Origin: Planomonospora sp. ID67723
GTDB lineage: Bacteria > Actinomycetota > Actinomycetes > Streptosporangiales > Streptosporangiaceae
Assembly: GCF_015711605.1 (NCBI RefSeq)
Contig: NZ_JABTEZ010000001.1
Location: forward strand, 1,702,001 to 1,766,000
Length of the DNA stretch: 64,000 nt
Direction of reading: 5' to 3'
Shown one piece after another: positions 55,581 to 61,371 of the stretch. Each line of letters begins with the position of its first letter. Position 1 is the stretch's first letter. Position numbers and translations under genes: made by a program. The notes beneath the pieces were generated by a model. It did no database searches, was not told the DNA's origin, and saw only the letters and a list, made by a program, of their open reading frames with translations.

Positions 55581-55846
55581 GACGCCCGGCCGGATGCCCC
55601 GGGAACGAAGGCAGCGCTCCCGTGGCATCCGGCTCCCGGATCCGATTCCCACATGACGAAAGGCACAGAAGATGACCGACCAGAACCCGAACATCGACCG
55701 GATCGACCTGGCCGCCGAGGAGGTGGGCGCCGAGGAGCTCGGTGAGGTCACCTCGGCCGGCTTCACCACCGCCAACACGGCGTTCACCGGCGGGACCGCG
55801 AGCTGCCCGGGCTCCTCGGCCAGCACCGCGTCGTCCTTCTCCAGCA
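55422..55846 (+). repeat. 148-bp direct repeat carrying precursors 5 and 6
   Basis: Bases 55422-55569 and 55699-55846 (offset 277) differ at only two positions by hand count. The precursor starts also share the same first 16 bases. This is a recent duplication of one precursor gene; the spacer holds a hairpin. Confidence 0.9.
55589..55633 (+). terminator. Hairpin between precursors 5 and 6
   Basis: A 10-bp perfect outer stem (55589-55598 with 55624-55633) encloses a loop with extra pairing (GGGA near 55601 with TCCC near 55618). It may work as a processing site or partial terminator within the precursor array. Confidence 0.5.
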
Positions 55847-55857
55847 CCGGCAACTAG
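55672..55857 (+). CDS. RiPP precursor peptide 6
   Basis: 61 residues with AAAGGCACAGAAG upstream. The leader is RIDLAAEEVGAEELGEVTSA and the core TASCPGSSASTASSFSSTGN. The core differs from precursor 5 at three positions (T to S, S to T, and the last G to N). All changes keep the number of dehydratable or cyclisable residues almost unchanged. Confidence 0.88.
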   Translation: MTDQNPNIDRIDLAAEEVGAEELGEVTSAGFTTANTAFTGGTASCPGSSASTASSFSSTGN

Positions 55858-55875
55858 CCGCATCGAGGAACACGT

Positions 55876-55906
55876 AGTGCCGGGACCCGCCACAGGTCCC
55901 GGCACT
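55876..55906 (+). terminator. Hairpin after the precursor array
   Basis: A 12-bp perfect stem (55876-55887 with 55895-55906) with a 7-base loop lies 18 bp after precursor 6. It would end the precursor transcript, with partial read-through into the downstream enzyme genes. Confidence 0.7.
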
Positions 55907-55989
55907 GTCGGCGCAGGCGGCCGGCTCCGACTACACACGCGCCGAGCGTGAAGGCAGCACGTTCGGCACGAAGACCAGAAAGGCGCACT

Positions 55990-57132
55990 ATGCGATCCGC
56001 CACCCAGCATAACCCCGCCGGAACCGCAGCGCATGGCACGGTCGCTGCGGACACCGACTGGATGCGCACCATCCCTCTCCAACTCAAGCCGGACGTCGAG
56101 GTGATCACCGGTATCGACGACCGGCCACTGCTGTTCAACCCGGCCACCGGGCGCTACGTCGCCCTCACCCCCGCGGGCGCGCGCATGCTCGGTCTGCTCG
56201 ACGGGAGCAGGACGGGCGCCGCCATCACGGACCGGCTCGCCGGCGACCGTGCGGACCTGCGCGAGCGCATCGACGGCTTCCTGGGAGACCTCCGTCAGGC
56301 GGGCGTGCTCACCGTCGAGCCGCGGGAGCCCGACCGCAAGTCCAGGATCCTGCGCTTCTCACTGCGCGAGCACATGCCCAGGCTCAAGCTGACCGGCCGG
56401 ATCGAACACGTCATGGAACCGGTCGCCGCACTGCTGCGCCGGATCCCCGCGCGGCTGCTGACCGGCGCCGTGCTGGCGCTGGTGCTGGCCGGTCTCCTGA
56501 TCGGCGGCTACGCGCTGACCCACCCCGAAGGCCACGCCTACCCGGCGCTGTGGTGGGTGGCCCTGCCGATCCTGATCGTCCAGGTCGTCTTCCACGAGGC
56601 CGCGCACGCGCTGGCCTGCCAGTATCTCCGCGCCCCGATCAGGGAGGCCGGGGTGGGGCTCATGCTCTACTTCATGCCGGTCGCCTACGTCGACAGGACC
56701 GACGCCTACCGGATCAGGAGCAGGGCGGGCCGGGTGATGATCGCGCTCGCCGGACCCTTCAGCGACCAGGTCTGGTTCGGGGTCACGGGGGTGGTCGCCC
56801 TCACGGTCACCGGGACGGTCGGCGACATCGCCTACGTGCTGCTCGTCTTCCAGGCGCTGCTCACCATCGTCAACCTCAACCCCCTGCTGCCCTCGGACGG
56901 CTACCACGCCGCCGCGGCGGCCGTCAGGGCGGTCAACCTGCGGGGCCGGGCGTTCGCCTACCTGGCGCACGTGGTGCTGCGCAGCCCCCTGCCGTCGAGC
57001 ATGCACGGGCTGGGCGGATGGAAGCGGGCGGGCTACCTGCTCTTCGGCGGCCTGTGCTTCCTCTACGCGGCCGGTCTGGCGGTCCTCGTCCTCAACAACC
57101 TGTGGTCCATGATCGGGGGGCTGTTCGGATGA
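55990..57132 (+). CDS. PqqD-like recognition domain fused to an M50-type membrane metalloprotease
   Basis: 380 residues from the ATG at 55990 (AGAAAGG upstream). Residues about 35-115 match a PqqD-like recognition element (PLLFNPATGRYVALTPAGAR, then LLDGSRTGAAITDRL). Several membrane helices follow. The zinc motif HEAAH is at about 202-206 within QVVFHEAAHALACQYL, and NLNPLLPSDGYHA near 297-305 supplies the third ligand Asp, as in site-2 proteases. It probably recognises the modified precursor through the first domain and cuts off the leader at the membrane, though related M50-like proteins may have other maturation or immunity roles. It overlaps the LanB gene by 4 bp. Confidence 0.85.
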   Translation: MRSATQHNPAGTAAHGTVAADTDWMRTIPLQLKPDVEVITGIDDRPLLFNPATGRYVALTPAGARMLGLLDGSRTGAAITDRLAGDRADLRERIDGFLGDLRQAGVLTVEPREPDRKSRILRFSLREHMPRLKLTGRIEHVMEPVAALLRRIPARLLTGAVLALVLAGLLIGGYALTHPEGHAYPALWWVALPILIVQVVFHEAAHALACQYLRAPIREAGVGLMLYFMPVAYVDRTDAYRIRSRAGRVMIALAGPFSDQVWFGVTGVVALTVTGTVGDIAYVLLVFQALLTIVNLNPLLPSDGYHAAAAAVRAVNLRGRAFAYLAHVVLRSPLPSSMHGLGGWKRAGYLLFGGLCFLYAAGLAVLVLNNLWSMIGGLFG

Positions 57133-59633
57133 CCGTGACCCTTCCGGCCCCCGTGGCCGCCGGCCCCGAGCTCTCCGGCCCCCGGGTGGACCGCGTGTGC
57201 GGGCTGCCGGTCGAGGCGGTCGGCTTCGGCCTGGCCGAGACAGGCCTGCTGCTCGACGGGATCGCCGAGTGCGACGCGTTCCTCGCCGAGGTGGCCGACC
57301 AGGTCAGCGACACCCTCTACCGGCTGGTCCCGCTGCTCGACCACGATCCGGGGCTGCGCCGTACCGTGCTGAAGGTCAGGCGGGCCACCCGCAGTGACAA
57401 GCCCGTGGGCGTCGGAGAGGCGGAGCTGGAGCGGATCGCCGGGGCCCTGCCCTCCGACGAGGCGGGCCTGTTCCGCCGCTGGTCCGCGACCGCGCTGGCC
57501 CGCGCCCGCCTGCTCGACCGGTTGCCCGGCGTCTACGAGCGGGAGACCGCCGCGGCCGGGTCGCGCCTGCGCGACCTGCTCGCCGAGCCCGCCCTGTCGA
57601 CCGGGATCGCCCACGCCAGCGCCGACCTGCTCAAGCACGTCGACGTCGAGGCCTTCCACCCCGGAAGCAAGACCTCCCGCTCGGTGCTGTCGTACGCGGT
57701 CCGGGCGGCACGGAAGACCAGCCCCTTCTCCACCTTCACCGGCATCGGCATGGACGGCAGGCGCAGCGGCGGGCGGAGCAACACCGCGCTCTCCCAGACC
57801 CACGTCTTCGCCTGGCTGCAGGCGCTGGTCAGGGACGAGCGGCTGGTCACCGCCTTCGACCTGGAACCGATCGAGGCGGTGCGCACGATCGACGGCGAGC
57901 CGAGGGCGCTGGTGTCGGCGTACCGGATCGGGGACGCCTTCGCGTGGCGCACCGACGAGATGATCGACATCTCCGTCTACCGGAAGGTCATGCAGTCGCT
58001 GGCGGGGATAGGCCGGGCCGGAGCCGCCGAGTACATGATCCGGCTGGGCGGAGCCGATCCCTTCGCGGCGCTGCAGCGGCTGCTGGACGCCGGGATGCTG
58101 CGGGTGGTCGCCCCGTGGGTGCGGGGGGACCCGGCCCCGCTGCTCGCCGTGGCCGACAACGTGCGGCGGGTCGGCACGGAGTACGCCGCGGCCATGGCGG
58201 ACACGCTCCGCCGGCTGCACGCCGACGCGCTGGCGCTCGCCGACCACGACGGCCCGCGACGGGTGCGCACCCTGGAGGCGATGGCCGACCGGGCGCAGAC
58301 GGAGCTGAAGCGGCTGGGCGTCGCCGAGGATCGCACCGGCTTCGCCGTCTATGACGACGCCGAGACGATCGTGGACGTCCCCTCCCTCGGAGATCACGTC
58401 GAGGCCGACCTGCGTGAGCTGGCCGAGCGCATGCGGCCGATGATCTTCCGCAGTCACATGTACGACATGCTCGTCGATATCTTCGTGGAGCGGTACGGCG
58501 CCGGCGGGCGCTGCCCGGACGCCCTGCGCTTCTGCATGGAGGTCTCCAACACCCCCGATCTCACCCGGCGGCTCTACGCGGCCATCCGCGCCGACGCGCA
58601 GACCCGCGGACGCGCCACCGAGCGGGCCTGGCTGCCGGTCGGGCCGAGCTCGGCGCCGCCCACCGTGGCCGTCGCCTACCAGCTCGCGGCGGAGTCCGAG
58701 CAGGCGCTCCACCGCGGCGGCCACCGGCTGGTGGTCAACCAGCTCAACCCCGGCTCCGGCGGCCTGGTGGCGCGCTTCCGCACCGTGCTCGACGGCCCGG
58801 ACGGGCTGGCCGACCGGCTGCGCGCCTGGACGAGCGGGAACTTCCCGGAGGCGCAGCCACGCGAGCTGGTGATCTCCGCCGACGTCAACGGTCTGCAGTA
58901 CGCCTGCTGCGGCGCGATCCCCGCGCTCACCTGGCCGAGCGAGCTGCCGCTGGCCGACGGCGGCGACACGCTCGCGGTCAGCGAGCTGTCCGTCGTCCAC
59001 GACGCCGCGGCGGGCACGCTCACGCTGCTGGATCCGCACGGCCGCCCGGTGGCCCCGGTCTACCTGGGCGTCGTGCCCCAGCATCTGGTCCTGGGCCCGG
59101 CCCGCTACCTGATGGTGATCGGCGACCCGTGGGTGCAGGGCAGCGGCCTGTCCTGCGCGCGCAGCCCCTCCGATCGGATCACCGAGCCCGCCGGCGAGGT
59201 GGAGACGACCGCCCGCCAGGGCTTCGGGAGGGTCGTGACCAAGCGGGCGACCTGGCGGATCCGCCCCGCGGACTTCCCCCGGCCGGAGCGCGGCGAGCCC
59301 GCGGCCGGCTACTTCCACCGCGCCGACCGGTGGCGGCGGCGGCTCGGCATCCCCGAGGAGGTCTTCCTCTCGCTGGAGACCCCGGGCATCTCGATGGAAC
59401 ACGGTAAGCGCAAACCCGTGCTCCTGGACTTCCGCAGCCCCCACTCGCTGCACGCCGCCGCCGGTCTGGCCGTCGACGGCGTGGTGGCGATGTCGCTGGC
59501 CGAGTCGCTGCCGGGACGGCACGGCTACTGGCTGCCCGGCCCGGACGGCCGCCACGCCGTGGAGCACGTGTCGTACCTGCGCTGGGAACGCCCGCGCTCC
59601 GACGGGGGGCGAACCGATGCTCGACACGCCTGA
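57129..59633 (+). CDS. LanB-type dehydratase, glutamylation part (split enzyme)
   Basis: 834 residues; Lant_dehydr_N-type protein. LanB enzymes transfer glutamate from Glu-tRNA to Ser or Thr. The region ARKTSPFSTFTGIGMDG near residues 195-210 matches the RxTPFG-like active-site motif, and FHPGSKTSRSVLSYAVRAAR lies just before it. VVNQLNPGSGGLVARF is another conserved stretch. The elimination domain found at the C-terminus of full LanB proteins is missing and encoded by the next gene, which starts 17 bases before this stop. Split enzymes of this sort are typical of thiopeptide and goadsporin clusters. Confidence 0.9.
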   Translation: MTVTLPAPVAAGPELSGPRVDRVCGLPVEAVGFGLAETGLLLDGIAECDAFLAEVADQVSDTLYRLVPLLDHDPGLRRTVLKVRRATRSDKPVGVGEAELERIAGALPSDEAGLFRRWSATALARARLLDRLPGVYERETAAAGSRLRDLLAEPALSTGIAHASADLLKHVDVEAFHPGSKTSRSVLSYAVRAARKTSPFSTFTGIGMDGRRSGGRSNTALSQTHVFAWLQALVRDERLVTAFDLEPIEAVRTIDGEPRALVSAYRIGDAFAWRTDEMIDISVYRKVMQSLAGIGRAGAAEYMIRLGGADPFAALQRLLDAGMLRVVAPWVRGDPAPLLAVADNVRRVGTEYAAAMADTLRRLHADALALADHDGPRRVRTLEAMADRAQTELKRLGVAEDRTGFAVYDDAETIVDVPSLGDHVEADLRELAERMRPMIFRSHMYDMLVDIFVERYGAGGRCPDALRFCMEVSNTPDLTRRLYAAIRADAQTRGRATERAWLPVGPSSAPPTVAVAYQLAAESEQALHRGGHRLVVNQLNPGSGGLVARFRTVLDGPDGLADRLRAWTSGNFPEAQPRELVISADVNGLQYACCGAIPALTWPSELPLADGGDTLAVSELSVVHDAAAGTLTLLDPHGRPVAPVYLGVVPQHLVLGPARYLMVIGDPWVQGSGLSCARSPSDRITEPAGEVETTARQGFGRVVTKRATWRIRPADFPRPERGEPAAGYFHRADRWRRRLGIPEEVFLSLETPGISMEHGKRKPVLLDFRSPHSLHAAAGLAVDGVVAMSLAESLPGRHGYWLPGPDGRHAVEHVSYLRWERPRSDGGRTDARHA

Positions 59634-60558
59634 GTGGTGGTTCGTCCGGCTGTACACCGGCGGATTCGCCGCCAGCGACCTGCTGGTCACCGAGGTGCTG
59701 CCGCCGCTGGTCGCCGAGGCGCGGGCGCACGGCGCGTTCCGCTGGTTCTTCATCCGCTACACCGACCCCTCCGGGCCCCACCTGCGAGTACGGGTCTTCG
59801 GCCCGAGGGAGACCGTCGACCGGATGCACCGGTCGCTGGCCCGGGTCCAGCGCCACGCCGACGCCATGGTGGCCGCGGTGGACGATGACGCGGTCTGGCT
59901 GGCCTCGATCCCCATGCGCCGGATGCTCGGCGACTCCGGCACCGGTCTCGCCTCGGGACTGTACGAGCCCGAATACGGCAAGTACGGCGGACCGCAGGGT
60001 GTCGAGCTGGCCGAACGGGTCTTCGAGTTCTCCAGTGATCTGGCCATCTGGGCCACGACCCGGTTCAGGAAGGTCCCCGAACGGGCCGCGTTCGCGGTGC
60101 TCCTGCTGCGGGAGGCCGTCCGGGCGCTGATCGAGGGCCGTCCGGGGGACCTCAGCCCCGAGCCGGTGATGCCTTCCGCCGACCGGCGGCGGCAGGCCGT
60201 GAGCTGGGAGCGCTACTGGGATCGGCACCTCGCCTGGTGGACGGCCGACCTGGCGCGGCACGCCCCCGAGCTCCAGGCGGAACTGCGGCGGAGCGCGGAA
60301 CGGGATCCGCGGGGCGTGCGTTCGATCGCGGCCTCGCTGCTCACCGACAGCACGGTGGATCCGTGGCTGCGCCGCTGGGGCCAGGTCATCGACGACTCGC
60401 TCGTCCGGGCCCACCGCATGCGCGTCGGCCTCACTCCGCAACACCTGGTCTTCCACCAGTCGCACATGATGATGAACCGCCTGGGCTTCCTGCCCAGGGA
60501 GGAAGCGCTGCTCGGCATCGTCGCAGCCGGCCAAGAGGCGAAGGCACCCGTCGGATGA
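59617..60558 (+). CDS. SpaB_C-type protein: glutamate-elimination partner of the split LanB
   Basis: 313 residues. WWFVRLYTGGFAASDLLVTE, FIRYTDPSGPHLRVRVFGPR and the late HLVFHQSHMMMNRLGFLPRE are the signatures of the SpaB_C (thiopeptide-type biosynthesis) domain. In split systems one such protein removes glutamate to give dehydroalanine or dehydrobutyrine. A related protein makes the pyridine in thiopeptides. Only one copy is present here, so elimination is the more economical role; pyridine formation cannot be excluded on sequence alone. Confidence 0.85.
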   Translation: MLDTPEWWFVRLYTGGFAASDLLVTEVLPPLVAEARAHGAFRWFFIRYTDPSGPHLRVRVFGPRETVDRMHRSLARVQRHADAMVAAVDDDAVWLASIPMRRMLGDSGTGLASGLYEPEYGKYGGPQGVELAERVFEFSSDLAIWATTRFRKVPERAAFAVLLLREAVRALIEGRPGDLSPEPVMPSADRRRQAVSWERYWDRHLAWWTADLARHAPELQAELRRSAERDPRGVRSIAASLLTDSTVDPWLRRWGQVIDDSLVRAHRMRVGLTPQHLVFHQSHMMMNRLGFLPREEALLGIVAAGQEAKAPVG

Positions 60559-60572
60559 CGAAGGAGAAAGCA

Positions 60573-60932
60573 ATGATCAGATCGGTAGAGGAAAACCCCG
60601 CCGCGGTTCGCCGAGGGCTGTTCCTCGCGGCTGCCGGCGCGCTGGTGCTCGGCGGCGGACTCGCCGTCGTCGGCACCGCCATGTGGATCTGGGGTGTCGG
60701 ACTGGCACTGCTGATCGTGGGCTCGGTCCAGGCGGTGCTGGCCGTACAGAGGGCGGGGCGGAGGGTCGAGCTTCCGGCGAAGTACGCCGGCGGGCTGGCT
60801 GCGGTGTTCATGGTTGTCATGGTCGGCGTCGTGCAGCTCGTCGGGGCCGGGCACGCGTGGGCATGGGCGGTGCCGGGAGCCGCCGTGGCGGCCGTTCTAG
60901 TGATCGCCGCCCTGCGGCAGGGACGGCGCTGA
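60573..60932 (+). CDS. Small four-helix membrane protein of the RiPP cluster
   Basis: 119 residues from the ATG at 60573 with AAGGAG six bases upstream; an ATG at 60555 overlapping the previous stop is an alternative. Four hydrophobic segments are seen (LFLAAAGALVLGGGLAVVGT, MWIWGVGLALLIVGSVQAV, LAAVFMVVMVGVVQLVG, WAWAVPGAAVAAVLVIAAL). No family is recognised. As the last gene before a strong terminator in the biosynthetic operon, it could be an immunity or export accessory protein. Confidence 0.78.
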   Translation: MIRSVEENPAAVRRGLFLAAAGALVLGGGLAVVGTAMWIWGVGLALLIVGSVQAVLAVQRAGRRVELPAKYAGGLAAVFMVVMVGVVQLVGAGHAWAWAVPGAAVAAVLVIAALRQGRR

Positions 60933-60958
60933 CCGCACCGGAGAATCCGAGAATATGA

Positions 60959-60996
60959 GGAAGGCTCCTGTCTCTGGCAGGAGCCTTCCCGATTTT
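60959..60996 (+). terminator. Strong terminator of the RiPP operon
   Basis: GGAAGGCTCCTG (60959-60970) pairs perfectly with CAGGAGCCTTCC (60978-60989), followed by CGATTTT. It is a textbook rho-independent terminator 26 bp after the small membrane protein gene. Confidence 0.88.
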
Positions 60997-61084
60997 CCGA
61001 CCGGGCGGTGCGTGAAAATAGCGAAGAAATCGGTTCTTTCTATGGTGTGTCTCGTCACTACGGAACGGGGAAAGAGGACACATC

Positions 61085-61282
61085 GTGCTTCGTAAGATTC
61101 AGGTGCTGCTCGCCGCCATGGCCTGCGGAGCTTCCTTCGGGGTCGCCGGGATCGACACGTCCGCCGCCGACGCCTCCGCGGCGTGCCTGCCGGAGGTCTC
61201 GAAGTGCTGGGACACGCCGCCCCACTTCCCCCTGCCGTACCCCCCCGGAGGGGGCCGCTCCGACAACGACAAGTGGATCTGA
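61085..61282 (+). CDS. Small exported Pro-rich peptide with two Cys
   Basis: 65 residues from a GTG with GAAAGAGG upstream. A signal peptide (QVLLAAMACGASFGVAGI, then DTSAADASA) is likely. The mature part is about 32 residues: CLPEVSKCWDTPPHFPLPYP then PGGGRSDNDKWI. The two Cys are six residues apart. It lies between the operon terminator and the SARP gene with its own terminator. Its role is unknown; it could be unrelated, an immunity factor or a signal. Confidence 0.65.
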   Translation: MLRKIQVLLAAMACGASFGVAGIDTSAADASAACLPEVSKCWDTPPHFPLPYPPGGGRSDNDKWI

Positions 61283-61302
61283 CCGGGGCCCCCGCCCCGA
61301 CC

Positions 61303-61329
61303 GAAGCCCCGGCCGGTCCGGGGCTTCTT
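61303..61329. terminator. Hairpin between the small peptide and the convergent SARP gene
   Basis: GAAGCCCCGG (61303-61312) pairs with CCGGGGCTTC (61318-61327), followed by TTG on the plus strand. It may serve both converging genes. Confidence 0.7.
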
Positions 61330-61371
61330 GCGTTCCCCGCTCCATTCGGAGCCCGGAGGAGGCCGCTGGGT

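Noticed and set aside
54608-55857. Calling the precursors class I lanthipeptides
   Set aside because: No LanC-type cyclase is present, and five precursors have at most one Cys in the predicted core, so lanthionine rings cannot be a general feature.
57063-59753. Minus-strand reading frame of 896 codons across the LanB gene
   Set aside because: It mirrors the plus-strand dehydratase gene, whose motifs are clear.
54608-60558. Calling the cluster a classical pyridine thiopeptide
   Set aside because: Only one SpaB_C-type protein is visible, the cores have a single Cys, and the Ser1/Ser10 pattern is missing. The sequence fits linear azole/dehydro peptides better, though genes beyond 64000 could change this.
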